Source of the DNA: Acidimicrobiales bacterium
Lineage (GTDB): Bacteria; Actinomycetota; Acidimicrobiia; Acidimicrobiales; Aldehydirespiratoraceae
Length of the DNA: 64,000 nt
Direction of reading: 5' to 3'
Assembly (NCBI GenBank): GCA_029246685.1
Contig: JAQWMR010000013.1
Span: forward strand, 256,181-320,180
The notes under the pieces are model-generated. The model worked only from the letters and a program-made list of their open reading frames with translations. It ran no database searches and was not told the origin of the DNA. The position numbers and the translations under genes were made by a program. Below are positions 8,257-17,498 of the stretch, in pieces (positions within the stretch are counted from its first letter, which is position 1; the number at the start of each line of letters is the position of its first letter).

Positions 8257-9824
8257 CAGGTCTGGAGCGGCGGAATGACAGCCTCGATGAGCTGTGGTCC
8301 TGGGGTTACGTGGGCTCGGTCCAGATGCGTCGTCAGGTCCTCCGCCGTCTCGACCCGCACGCCTTCCACGCCCATCCCGGCCGCGAGAGCGACGAAGTCG
8401 AGGTCCGGGCCGGTGAGATCGAACATCGAGCGGGCTCGGGGACCGCCGCCATCGGCGCCTACCCGGTCGAGTTCCATGTCGAGCACGGCATATCGCCCGT
8501 TGTTGAGGATCACGATCGTGATGTCGAGGTTCTCCCGGGCCATGGTCCACAGCGCCTGGAAGGTGTACATCGCCGATCCGTCGGCCTGGACCGACACCAC
8601 CCGGCGATCCGGCGCGGCAACCGCGGCTCCGGTCGCGAGCGGCAGTCCGATGCCGATCGACCCGCCGGTCAGGTACAGCCAGTCGTGAGGCGAGCACGCA
8701 GCCGTCGCTCTACCAAGGTCGATTCCGCCGGTGTTCGCCTCGTCGACGACGATCGCGTTGTCAGGCATGGTCGCGGCGACCGCCGCGGCCAACGACATCG
8801 CGTCGAGCGAACCCGACGGTCGATCCAGGCTTACCCGTTCCGGCCCGCTCACCGGGGCGGCGCTGAGTGCATCAGCGAGATCCTCGAGCGCCCGAACCGG
8901 GTCTGAGGGACCAGCAGCGAGGCTCACGATGTCGCAGTCCTCAGGCCACAGCGTGGAGGGCTTCTCCGGATAGGCGAAGAACGAGACCGGCGCCGAGGCA
9001 TCCACCAGGATCAGGTGCTCGGTGCCCGCTAACTGCATTTGCGCGAACTCGGCGAGATAGATCACTCGCTCCACCGACAGGATCCCGGCGCCTCGTCGCT
9101 GACGGGCCGGGAACGTCTCGGTGAGAAGCTTCGCACCGGTGGCCTCGGCGATTCTGGCGGCCGCGCGGGTGCCTTGTTCGCCCACCGCCCGTCCACCGAT
9201 GAGGAGGGTGCAGGAAGCGCCGGAACGGAGGAGCTTGGCGACCGCGTCGATGTCGCCCTCATCAACCGCCGTCGCCATGGTCGGAGCGACGGGTGCTGCC
9301 GCACCGCCCGGCGCGGGTAGCCAACAGGTGTCGGCCGGAAGCACGAGGGTGGCGACTTGGCCCGGAGCCGACATGGCAGCAGCGACGGCCTCCGCAGCAT
9401 CTAAGGCGACGGCGTCGGGCGACATCGAGCGCCGGAACCAGCCGGGCGCGCCCTTGGCGATCGAGTCGATGTCGCTCTCCAGCGGCGCGTCGTACCGCTT
9501 ATGGTACGTGGCGTGGTCCCCGATGATGTTCACCATCGGCGTGCGGGCTCGTGAGGCGTTGTGCAGGTTGGCCAGGCCGTTGCCGAGGCCTGGGCCGAGA
9601 TGGAGGAGGGTGCCGGCCGGCTTCCCGGCCATCCGCGCGTATCCGTCAGCGGCGCCGGTCACCACTCCCTCGAACAGCCCAAGGATGCCCCGCATCTCCG
9701 GCACATCGTCGAGGGCGGCGACGAAGTGCATCTCGGACGTGCCCGGGTTGGTGAAGCAGACGTCGACACCGGAGTCGACGAGGGTACGAATCAACGCCTG
9801 GGCGCCGTTTGGCTGATCGCTCAT
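8256..9824 (-). CDS. Thiamine-pyrophosphate-dependent enzyme (acetolactate synthase large-subunit/benzoylformate decarboxylase-like)
   Basis: A 522-aa TPP enzyme with the three-domain layout of the POX family. The N-terminal PYR domain contains GLFEGVVTGAADGYARM with the catalytic Glu. A central domain follows, then a C-terminal PP domain with ADGSAMYTFQALW ending in VILNN (GDGxN-type TPP/Mg site; the first Gly is Ala here). It would decarboxylate or condense a 2-oxo acid. The start is ATG 9824 (MSDQPNGAQ); a longer in-frame extension lacks similarity. It is coupled to the GH78 gene by a one-base stop/start overlap. No small regulatory subunit is nearby, which disfavours branched-chain amino acid synthesis. 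Confidence 0.88.
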   Translation of the reverse strand: MSDQPNGAQALIRTLVDSGVDVCFTNPGTSEMHFVAALDDVPEMRGILGLFEGVVTGAADGYARMAGKPAGTLLHLGPGLGNGLANLHNASRARTPMVNIIGDHATYHKRYDAPLESDIDSIAKGAPGWFRRSMSPDAVALDAAEAVAAAMSAPGQVATLVLPADTCWLPAPGGAAAPVAPTMATAVDEGDIDAVAKLLRSGASCTLLIGGRAVGEQGTRAAARIAEATGAKLLTETFPARQRRGAGILSVERVIYLAEFAQMQLAGTEHLILVDASAPVSFFAYPEKPSTLWPEDCDIVSLAAGPSDPVRALEDLADALSAAPVSGPERVSLDRPSGSLDAMSLAAAVAATMPDNAIVVDEANTGGIDLGRATAACSPHDWLYLTGGSIGIGLPLATGAAVAAPDRRVVSVQADGSAMYTFQALWTMARENLDITIVILNNGRYAVLDMELDRVGADGGGPRARSMFDLTGPDLDFVALAAGMGVEGVRVETAEDLTTHLDRAHVTPGPQLIEAVIPPLQT

Positions 9825-9933
9825 GGCCCGATCTTGGTTGGCGCCCGCCGTCGCGGCAAACAGGCCGCGACGAAGTCGTTGAGCCGAAGCCCTGTCGGGA
9901 AGTACCGTCCCCGCGATTCCCGCACCCAACATC

Positions 9934-10242
9934 GTGATGGTCATGGCTGACCAGCTGGCGCCGCATTTCACGGGTACGTATGGCCACCCGCTCGTGCGGA
10001 CGCCCGATCTCGACGCGCTCGCGGCCCGAGGGGCCCGATTCGACAACGTCTACAGCCACTCGCCGCTCTGTGCGCCGGCTCGGTTCACGGAAGTCGTGGA
10101 GACATGGACGACCCAGATCGCCGAGGCCACGCAAGAGGCTGCAGACATCCATCCGCAGACACTGTCGGTCGCTTCTTGGGAGCCGAGCCTGGACGCGTTG
10201 CTGGTGGATCTCGAGACGGCGCGTGCTGATGGAGGGGGCTAG
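9934..10242 (+). pseudogene. Truncated sulfatase (N-terminal fragment with formylglycine site)
   Basis: The first 50 codons are a clear sulfatase N-terminus: IVMVMADQLAPHFTGTYGHP (metal Asp and start of the core), then LDALAARGARFDNVYSHSPLCAPAR, which contains the C-x-P-x-R motif whose Cys becomes formylglycine. Directly after the motif the sequence changes to about 50 residues (FTEVVETW...) with no recognisable sulfatase core, and stops. Normal choline-sulfatase-like enzymes are about 500 residues, so most of the protein is gone. An internal deletion is the simplest explanation. The remnant lies divergent from the TPP/GH78 genes and converges on the DUF1214 gene with 4 bp of overlap. Confidence 0.75.
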
Positions 10243-11429
10243 CGCCCGTAGCGAACCTGGACGTGACGGCGTCGGGCCGCTCGTTGGTCGTTGCGCCCCG
10301 TCCCGGAAACAGATCCTGCCTCGAACTCCGGAATGGCATCGCTGAGTTCCGAGACCGACGAGAGCGTCGCAGACGGCCATGCCTCGGCCGGGATCTCGCC
10401 TTCCACACCGTCATAGCGAATGTGGACCGTCCCTCGTGGCAGGTCGCACGGGTCCAGCCAGTTGGCGTAGCCCGGGTCGCTGAGGCTGATCACGAAGTAG
10501 GTGTAGCCGTCCGGGGCGATCAGCGACTGCGCGCCGGACAGACTCGAGGTCGCGTTGCCGTACGGCAGCGAGGCGAACCAGAGATCCGAGAGCTGGATGC
10601 CGCGGTAGTCGGCGGTCGTCGGTGGTATCCGAATCACCAGCGCGTCGTCCGCTCCGAGATCGAAGTGCCCAAGCGAGATCCAACGGCCTACGACGCCGGC
10701 TCGATCACCGGGCGACATGACGGGCGGCATCGTGTTGACCTCCATGAAGCCGAGCACGCCCCGCTCCACGAGCGCAGGCCAACACTCGGTGGAGTGGAAC
10801 GTGTTGTCGCCGGCCAGGCGCAAGCGTTCTGCCATCGTCGCGGCGGTCTCGCTCCCCTTGCGATGGCCCTCGTAGCCCACGCGGTCGATGTAGACGACAC
10901 CCGGGTCGTCTTCGTTCCAGTCGTCGTAGATCTGCCGAACCTGGATGATCGCCGCATCCGCCGGGTTGACGAGTGTCGACCGGCCGGCCACGCCCGGACC
11001 GAGTTCGATCGAGAACGAGCCGTCATGGGCGAAGTCGACCTGCTGGTGCGGTAGGTAGCCCACGCCGACGTTCTTTCCGCCGTACGGCTCTTCGCTGTAC
11101 AGCTGAATCTCGAGCCGGTGCGCCGATCCGAGCCGCCCCCACACGCGGTACGCCTCTCCTCCGCGCAGCTTGCCCAGCAGGTAGCGCTGGTCAGGGTTGT
11201 CGCCGCCTTCTCGAATGCGGTCGTCGAGTACCCGGAAGTGCGGATGGTCGGGGTCCTGCAGTACCTCCTGCTCCAGCGACTTCAGCATCATCCGCGCCAG
11301 GTGTTCGTAGCCGCGCGCTCGAGCGCGGTCGCCCTCGTAGGCCTGCATGCCACGCACAGCAGTTTCGGCGTCGCGAAGCCTTTCGATGAAGTGGTCGAAG
11401 GCCTGGCCCAGTTCGTCTCGTTCGCTCAT
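10239..11429 (-). CDS. DUF1214-domain protein
   Basis: A 396-aa protein of unknown function. The C-terminal half carries DUF1214-like features: DYRGIQLSDLWFASLPYGN, then YTYFVISLSDPGYANWLDP and GTVHIRYDG. The N-terminal half resembles that of the DUF1214 protein at 21668, so the two are probably distant paralogues. The ATG at 11429 was chosen because the preceding in-frame extension has no similarity and shadow-like composition. No signal peptide or membrane segment. DUF1214 genes often sit among SDR, acyl-CoA and sulfotransferase genes in actinobacteria; that association is repeated here but gives no reaction. Confidence 0.8.
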   Translation of the reverse strand: MSERDELGQAFDHFIERLRDAETAVRGMQAYEGDRARARGYEHLARMMLKSLEQEVLQDPDHPHFRVLDDRIREGGDNPDQRYLLGKLRGGEAYRVWGRLGSAHRLEIQLYSEEPYGGKNVGVGYLPHQQVDFAHDGSFSIELGPGVAGRSTLVNPADAAIIQVRQIYDDWNEDDPGVVYIDRVGYEGHRKGSETAATMAERLRLAGDNTFHSTECWPALVERGVLGFMEVNTMPPVMSPGDRAGVVGRWISLGHFDLGADDALVIRIPPTTADYRGIQLSDLWFASLPYGNATSSLSGAQSLIAPDGYTYFVISLSDPGYANWLDPCDLPRGTVHIRYDGVEGEIPAEAWPSATLSSVSELSDAIPEFEAGSVSGTGRNDQRAARRRHVQVRYGR

Positions 11430-11455
11430 GGCGCTTATTGTGCCAGCCGGATCTC

Positions 11456-12636
11456 TTAGGCGAGAAGCGACTGCTCGAACGGAAACTGGCTGAGCAGCTC
11501 CGTTCCGGTCTCTGTCACGAGGATCTGCTGCTCGAGCTTGACGCCCTCGCGACCGGCGTCTGCGCCGATGTAGCTCTCGACGCACAGCGTCATGCCGGGC
11601 TGGATCACGCCGTCGTACCCGGCGTCCACGAAGTCGGCGTGGTGGTAGAGGTACGGGTACTCCCCCGTCATTCCGCAACCATGAGCCGACAAGTAGTAGC
11701 GATTGCGTCGATGGCGGTCGGGAATGTCCCACGCTCGCTCGCTGTACTGCCGAAAAGTCAGCCCCGGCTCGATGACGGCGAGGTTGTGGTGCAACTGCCG
11801 TGCGCGAGCGCGTACAGCCTGCGTTGCTCAACCGATGGCGCGTCGGGCCCGGCGTGGAAAGTGCAGCTGAAGTCGGCGTAGTAGCCGTGGCACCCGACGA
11901 CGTCCGTGTCGAGAGCGATGACCTCATTCGGCTCGATCACGCGATGGGACGACTCCTGGAACCACGGGTTCGAGCGCGGTCCCGCGTTGAGCAGCCGCGT
12001 TTCGCAGTAGTCGCCGTTTCCGGCGATCACCTCGTGGTGCAGCACTGCCCACAGCTCGTTCTCCGTCTGCCCAGGGCGAATGGCGTCGCGGAGAGCGCTG
12101 ACCGCTCGTTCTGTCAGCGCGAGCGACGCGCTAATGCACGCGACCTCGCCTGAGGACTTGATGGCCCTCACCATCTCGATGGGCTCCTGGGCGTCCACGA
12201 CCTGGTGGCCTGCCGCCGCCATCCCGTTCGCGACGCCGGCGTTCATGCGCTCGAATCCGGCGACGTGGCTACCCGCGCCGAGTTCATCCCGCAACGTGTC
12301 GCTCATCTCCTGCACCCACGTCTGCTCGCGTTCGACGATGCGGGCTCCGGCCGCGACGAAACTCGACGTCGATGCCTCCCGTACCTCGTCAACGGTGTCG
12401 AAACCGTCGGCCAGGTGTTCGCACCCGGTGAACTCGTAGAGAATCGACCGGCCCGCGATCAGGAGGAGATACCGGCTCGGAGCGTTTCGAGAGGTGAAGA
12501 CCTGCGTGTTGCGCGTGCCGGTCGCATAGCGGATGTTCACGGCGTCGCACAGGATCAGCGCGCCGATCCCCCGTGCTTCCATCTCCGCTCTGATGCGATC
12601 CAGCCGGTAGCGCCGAACGGCGCCGAGGTCGATTCC
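11456..12636 (-). pseudogene. Frameshifted M24-family metallopeptidase / creatinase (Xaa-Pro dipeptidase-like)
   Basis: Two adjoining frames together give an M24 protein. The first contains the creatinase N-domain (ILCDAVNIRYATGTRN) and the start of the metallopeptidase domain (VIALDTDVVGCHGYYADFS, with metal Asp residues). It runs out of frame after RRLYALAHG at about 11790. The second frame resumes with LHHNLAVIEPGLTFR, then LSAHGCGMTGEYP (metal His) and GMTLCVESYIG (metal Glu), ending at TAA 11456. Upstream, the frame before ATG 12582 reads back through DLGAVRRYRLDRIRAE to a TAA at 12637-12639; an in-frame stretch beyond it (DWHPDRSWPDLLDG) may be lost N-terminus. A single missing base near 11790 would restore the C-terminal join. 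Confidence 0.82.
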
Positions 12637-12704
12637 TTAGCTCTCAGGAGCGCCGTCGAGCAGGTCTGGCCAGGAGCGATCCGGGTGCCAGTCGAGACTG
12701 CCAA

Positions 12705-13985
12705 TCAGTCGGGCTCTTCCGTCATCGCGTCCTGGGCAAACCGATCGACCAGAGCGGCGAGCGTCTCCTCACAGTTCGCGGCGTCGGCGGGTGGCGCAGG
12801 CAGCGTGACCGGGCCGTGCTCGCGGCTCGGGAGCAGAATCGTGGCGTGGCCGGGGCACGTCGTTTCACCGCGCTGGTTCTCGCCCCAGATCTGCAGGTCG
12901 ATCGCCGGGCCATGTTCGCCCACGTACTTCCGGGTGACCGTGCCGCTCATCGTGTGCGTATCGCCCACGTAGTTGAACTTCCTGAACTCGACATCGAGCG
13001 CGCAAAGCCAGGCCTCGTCCCCCATCCAGTCGGTGCAGAGATGGATCAGCCAGCACTCGCGCATGCGTCCGTAGTCGTAGATGGCGGGGGCTCCGGCCCG
13101 CCGTGCCCACTCCGGATCCCAGTGGACCCGCTGGTGCACATCCGGGACGTTGAGGTCATCGGGCCGGAAGAACCCGGGCACTCGGCGCCGTTGCTGCTGT
13201 GCGAGATCGAGCGCCTTGACCCCGTAGAGACCCATCCCCATGCCGGTGTGCCAGACGATCAGATCGGTCACCCGCATCGGGCCCTTCACCAGCGGACCGA
13301 CTGTCTGGCCCTCCTCCACGTCCTCCCACCAGCGCGTCGTGGCGCCACGACGACGATCCCGCTGCGCGAGTACCGCTTCTGTGATCTCGGCGATCTCCGA
13401 GTCGGTATAGGGCTCGATCTCGACCTCGGTTCGCTCCTCCCCGTCCTGCTTCTTCTCGACCCTCCCGCGATCGGTGCGGATCATCAGGCGGTACTGCGCG
13501 GACAGGACATGGTCCTGCGCGGCGAACACCTCGGCGGTCCACTCGTGGACGGTTCGCTCGGCGAACTCGCTCGACTTGTCGTGGACGCCGACCAACGCGT
13601 TGCGTCGGCTGATCGCTTGGTGCGGGCGGACCGGTGCCCACCACTCCCGGTAGCTGCCCGAGTAGTAGGCATGGGCACCCTTGAGGGGATCTCCCTTCAA
13701 GAGGGCCTTCGTCTCGGGATCGAGGCGCTCGACCTCGTTCGCGCCGATCAGCGTGTCCCCACCGTTGATCGCGGGCGGCCCGATCGGCCCACCCCAGATC
13801 GACGCCTCGGCGTAGGCCGGATCACACCAGAGCGGGTTGTCGTCGCCGTACGCCTCCGCGACCTGACGAAACGAGTCCGTGCCCGGAGCCCGATACCACG
13901 GCGGCTGCGGGTGCGGCTGCGTCACCCCGAGGCGAGATCGGAGACGGGCGATGCGTTCGTCCGTGATCGCGTGCTCGTCAGCCAT
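12705..13985 (-). CDS. FAS1-like dehydratase / MaoC-like hydratase (double hotdog)
   Basis: A 426-aa protein with an N-terminal FAS1-like dehydratase domain (PWYRAPGTDSFRQVAEAYGD with DNPLWCD and the GPIGPPAI loop). A second hotdog half contains WHTGMGMGLYGVKALD and the segment FRKFNYVGDTHTMSGTV. Such proteins hydrate enoyl-CoA or dehydrate hydroxyacyl-CoA thioesters. ATG 13985 (MADEHAITDERI) is the start; an upstream extension was rejected. It is divergent from the acyl-CoA dehydrogenase operon at 14101, with a 115-bp shared promoter region, so it may supply a hydratase to the same pathway. Confidence 0.82.
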   Translation of the reverse strand: MADEHAITDERIARLRSRLGVTQPHPQPPWYRAPGTDSFRQVAEAYGDDNPLWCDPAYAEASIWGGPIGPPAINGGDTLIGANEVERLDPETKALLKGDPLKGAHAYYSGSYREWWAPVRPHQAISRRNALVGVHDKSSEFAERTVHEWTAEVFAAQDHVLSAQYRLMIRTDRGRVEKKQDGEERTEVEIEPYTDSEIAEITEAVLAQRDRRRGATTRWWEDVEEGQTVGPLVKGPMRVTDLIVWHTGMGMGLYGVKALDLAQQQRRRVPGFFRPDDLNVPDVHQRVHWDPEWARRAGAPAIYDYGRMRECWLIHLCTDWMGDEAWLCALDVEFRKFNYVGDTHTMSGTVTRKYVGEHGPAIDLQIWGENQRGETTCPGHATILLPSREHGPVTLPAPPADAANCEETLAALVDRFAQDAMTEEPD

Positions 13986-14100
13986 GTACTCGACCCGTGG
14001 CCATCGACATCCCTCTCCCCTCTCGGAGCCCCAGACTCCAGCGCATACACTCCCTGACCAGAGCGACGACTGCAACGACGCTCTCTGACTGAGGAGCAGG

Positions 14101-15351
14101 GTGGACCTGGCCGCACGATTGCCGATCACGCGGGACACGTCCGGCGGCGATCTTGTGTCCGCGGTCGACGCCTGGGTAGAGGCGAACGTTCCGCGGGCGT
14201 GGCGCGACGCGTCGGCCGGGGGCCGTCAGGCGATCCGGGCAGTACGGAGCCGGGGCGAGTACGCGGAATGGTATCCGACCTTCGCCGCATCTGGCCTTGC
14301 CGTCGCGACCTGGCCCGGCGCCTACGGAGGTCTCGACCTCACCCCCGCCCAGGCCCGCCTCGCTGAGGGACGTCTGTCCCCGTACAATCTCGGGCGGCTC
14401 AACCCGCTCGGGTTGCACAACATGGCACCGGCGCTGTTCGCCCATGGCACCGAAGAGCAGCGGCTGCGCTTCTTCCCGCCGATGGTCGCCAACGAGGAGC
14501 GCTGGTGCCAGCTCTTCAGCGAGCCCGGGGCGGGCTCCGACCTGGCCTCGCTGGCGATGCGAGCCGAGCGCGACGGTGATGAGTGGGTGCTGACGGGCCA
14601 GAAGGTTTGGAGCACGTGGGCCCACCACTCCGAGTTCGGGATCTGCCTCGCGCGAACCGACCCGAGCGCACCGAAACGCCAGGGCATCGGCTACTTCCTG
14701 GTGAAGCTTCGGAGCGCCGGAGTGGAGGTGCGAGAGCTGCGCCACATGGGTGGCGTGGTCGACTTCAACGAAGTCTGGTTCGACGACGTTCGGGTCCCGG
14801 ACTTCCATCGCGTCGGCGATCCAGCGGACGGCTGGCGGGTCGCCGCGTCCACCCTCGCCGGCGAACGGCAGATGGTGGCCGGCTCCGGCTCCGGCGGTGT
14901 CGACCGCATCGGCGGCAGTGGCATCGACCGTCTCATCGAGTCCGCCCGCGGCACCGACCTGGCCGCGACGATCCGGGATCGCCTCATCTCTCTCTGCACC
15001 GAGGAGCGAATCAGGGGCTGGACCAACGAGCGGATGCGGGCGACGGTGAAGGCCGGGGGAACCCCGGGGCCCGCCGCTTCCATCGGCAAGGTCCACCAGG
15101 GCGCCCTGAACCAGAAGATCCAGATGCTCGCCACCGATCTCCTCGGTCCGGCGGCCATGGCCTTCGAGTCGGCGGAGACCTGGGCGGCGTCGCTGCCCTA
15201 CGAGGTGACAGGAATGATTCGCAGCCGGGCCAACTCGATCGAGGGCGGCACCACGGAAGTGAACAAGAACGTGATCGGTGAGAAGGTGCTCGGGCTGGCC
15301 CGGGAGCCCGACCCGTACCACGGCGTGAACTGGGAGGACACCCCGCGATGA
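14101..15351 (+). CDS. Acyl-CoA dehydrogenase
   Basis: A 416-aa FAD acyl-CoA dehydrogenase starting at GTG with a GAGGAGCAG Shine-Dalgarno. Hallmarks are RWCQLFSEPGAGSDLASL, GQKVWSTWAHHSEFGICLAR, the substrate/FAD region DFNEVWFDDVRVPDFHRVGD, and the C-terminal IEGGTTEVNKNVIGEKVLG. It opens a tight operon (next start overlaps by ATGA) with two enoyl-CoA hydratases, an acyl-CoA ligase and an unknown protein, so it probably performs the first oxidation of an acyl-CoA made by the ligase at 16146. Confidence 0.94.
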   Translation: MDLAARLPITRDTSGGDLVSAVDAWVEANVPRAWRDASAGGRQAIRAVRSRGEYAEWYPTFAASGLAVATWPGAYGGLDLTPAQARLAEGRLSPYNLGRLNPLGLHNMAPALFAHGTEEQRLRFFPPMVANEERWCQLFSEPGAGSDLASLAMRAERDGDEWVLTGQKVWSTWAHHSEFGICLARTDPSAPKRQGIGYFLVKLRSAGVEVRELRHMGGVVDFNEVWFDDVRVPDFHRVGDPADGWRVAASTLAGERQMVAGSGSGGVDRIGGSGIDRLIESARGTDLAATIRDRLISLCTEERIRGWTNERMRATVKAGGTPGPAASIGKVHQGALNQKIQMLATDLLGPAAMAFESAETWAASLPYEVTGMIRSRANSIEGGTTEVNKNVIGEKVLGLAREPDPYHGVNWEDTPR

Positions 15352-16142
15352 GCTACGAACACCTGGCCGTCGAACGCCACGGTCCGGTCGGCTGGCTGAT
15401 CAACGATCGCCCTGATCTCCGAAATGCGATGAACTCGGCGATGAGAGACGAGTTCGCCGACGCGTGGACCGAACTGAACGAAGATCCGGCCGTCCGCGTG
15501 ATCGTCCACACGGGAAACGGGCGCGACTTCCAGACCGGCGTCGACGTCACGGAGATCGCCGGCGACGGCGTGGGCTTCGAGCGCTACCGCGAGTCGATGG
15601 AAGACTTCGACGTTCACTTCACCTCATGGCATCAGGACGTATGGAAGCCGGTCATCACCGCGGTGAACGGCATCTGCTGTGGCGGGGGTTTCCACTGGGT
15701 CGCCGATGCCGACATCGTGATCGCCGCGTCGGACGCGCAGTTCTTCGACCCGCATGTATCCGTCGGCCAGGTGGTCGCGATCGAGGCCATCGGCTTGATG
15801 AAGAAGATGCCCGTCGAAGCGGTCATGCGCATGGCATTCATCGGCAAATACGAGCGGATGGGGCCAGAGCGGGCCTACGAGCTCGGCATGATCTCTGAGA
15901 TCGTGGATCCACCTGAGCAGCTCCGGGAGCGCGCTCAGGAGATCGGCGAGACGATCGCCAAGAACTCGCCCGCGGCGATGGCTGCCACGAAGAAGGCGCT
16001 CTGGGGCGCGCTCGAGGCTGGCCTGACCGACGCTTGCAAGGAGGGGGCGAAACATCTCGTCTCGATGTGGGGCCACCCCGACCAGACCGAGGGGCCGGCA
16101 GCGTTCGCGGAGAAGCGGGACCCCGACTGGGAGACCATCTAG
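15348..16142 (+). CDS. Enoyl-CoA hydratase/isomerase family protein
   Basis: A 264-aa crotonase-fold protein. The first oxyanion-hole region is GNGRDFQTGVDVTEIAG and the second is VNGICCGGGFHWVADADIVI. Position DPHVSVGQVVAIEAIGLM precedes the C-terminal helices. The canonical hydratase glutamates are not obvious in the second region, so hydratase, isomerase and hydrolase activities all remain possible. The ATGA overlap with the upstream ACAD gene and the 3-bp gap to the ligase place it in one operon. It is clearly paralogous to the shorter crotonase at 17491, sharing the DPHVSVGQV block. Confidence 0.9.
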   Translation: MSYEHLAVERHGPVGWLINDRPDLRNAMNSAMRDEFADAWTELNEDPAVRVIVHTGNGRDFQTGVDVTEIAGDGVGFERYRESMEDFDVHFTSWHQDVWKPVITAVNGICCGGGFHWVADADIVIAASDAQFFDPHVSVGQVVAIEAIGLMKKMPVEAVMRMAFIGKYERMGPERAYELGMISEIVDPPEQLRERAQEIGETIAKNSPAAMAATKKALWGALEAGLTDACKEGAKHLVSMWGHPDQTEGPAAFAEKRDPDWETI

Positions 16143-16145
16143 GCG

Positions 16146-17498
16146 ATGTCGCTTGCCGATCTGCTCCTTGATCATCCCTGCGCGGATGACGATCCGCTCG
16201 TCTTCAGCATCAGCGAATCATTGACCAAGTCCGAAGTCGTGGATCGGGCTCGTGCCCTCAGCGTTGAACTCAACCGCTACCAGGGGGGCCACAAGCCGGT
16301 TGCCGTCGCGGCCGAGGGCCTCGACGCGATAATTGCAATGTTCGCGTGCTGGCTCCTCGAGGCCGTGTTCGTCCCAGTCAATCCGCGCCAGCCTGAGGAG
16401 TCGGTTCGAGATGCGGCTCGTCGCGCTCAGGCCGCTTCGATCATCTGGGGACGCCGGGTCGAGCCCAGGCGGCCTGACACCATCTACGAGCCGGGAGTCG
16501 CGTTTGTGTTGTGGACGTCGGGCACGACCGGCGAACCGAAACCCGTGCTTCACACCCACGATGCCTATCTGGAGCTGATCGATCGCGTCCTTGGGTCACT
16601 GCGCGCGGCACCCGCCGAGCCGGCCAAGCCACCGTCGCCGAATCTGATACCCGTTTCGCTGGCACTGAACGCCGGCATCTACAACGCGCTATTCGGGCTT
16701 CGAGCCGGAGCGCCACTGGTGCTGATGGACCGTTTCACAACGGCAGATTTCGCATCACTCGTCGAGCGTCATCAGGTTCGCTCGACCGTTCTTCCCCCCG
16801 CCGCCATTGCGATGCTCAACGAGGACCCCGCGATCGAGTCGCTGGCTCCTCTTCGATACGTGCGGTCGATCACCGCTCCCCTGTCGCCGTTCCATGCCCG
16901 ACGGTTCACCGAACGCTTCGGTTCGTTCGTCCTCAACGGCTACGGCCAAGCGGAGATCGGCGAGGTAATCGGCTGGACGGCGGCGGATGCACAGGCGCAT
17001 CCCGACAGAATCGGCGCAGTGGGTCGCGCCCATGCGGGAGTGGACATCCGAGTCGACGAGCCGGACGAGAACCACGTCGGCGAGTTGCTGGTGCGTCCGC
17101 CGAACAAGGCGATTGGCCTGGCGGATGATCGCGTCACGACCGACGGCTATGTGCGCACGGGCGACCTCGCCCGCATCGACGACGCCGGATTCGTGTGGGT
17201 GGAGGGTCGCATCGGCGACCTCATCAACCGCGGCGGCAACAAGTTGTTCCCAGACGAGGTCGAGGAGATCCTCCTGTCCGTGCCAGGAATCGAGGAAGCC
17301 GCTGTCGTCGGCGCTCCCGACGACCGGCTCGGTGAGGTCCCCGTGGCGTTCGTCGTCGGTGCGCCCGCAGCGGACCTTGATGCAATCTGCCGCGAATACC
17401 TCGCTCCCTACAAGGTCCCGGTTCGCTTCGAAAGGCTCGAAGCGCTCCCCCGCAACGCTGCAGGCAAACTGCTCAGGCGGGAGTTGCGCAATGGGTGA
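16146..17498 (+). CDS. AMP-dependent acyl-CoA synthetase/ligase
   Basis: A 450-aa adenylate-forming enzyme. The P-loop-like A3 motif FVLWTSGTTGEPKPVLHTH, A5 NGYGQAEIGEVI, A7 DGYVRTGDLARIDDAGFVW with catalytic Asp, and A10 PRNAAGKLLRREL with the catalytic Lys are all present. It activates a carboxylic acid to acyl-CoA. It is shorter than the usual 500-550 residues, mainly in the N-terminal subdomain. It lies inside the ACAD-crotonase operon and its stop overlaps the next crotonase start by 8 nt. The substrate is unknown; the context suggests a branched or cyclic acid catabolised by unusual beta-oxidation. Confidence 0.92.
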   Translation: MSLADLLLDHPCADDDPLVFSISESLTKSEVVDRARALSVELNRYQGGHKPVAVAAEGLDAIIAMFACWLLEAVFVPVNPRQPEESVRDAARRAQAASIIWGRRVEPRRPDTIYEPGVAFVLWTSGTTGEPKPVLHTHDAYLELIDRVLGSLRAAPAEPAKPPSPNLIPVSLALNAGIYNALFGLRAGAPLVLMDRFTTADFASLVERHQVRSTVLPPAAIAMLNEDPAIESLAPLRYVRSITAPLSPFHARRFTERFGSFVLNGYGQAEIGEVIGWTAADAQAHPDRIGAVGRAHAGVDIRVDEPDENHVGELLVRPPNKAIGLADDRVTTDGYVRTGDLARIDDAGFVWVEGRIGDLINRGGNKLFPDEVEEILLSVPGIEEAAVVGAPDDRLGEVPVAFVVGAPAADLDAICREYLAPYKVPVRFERLEALPRNAAGKLLRRELRNG

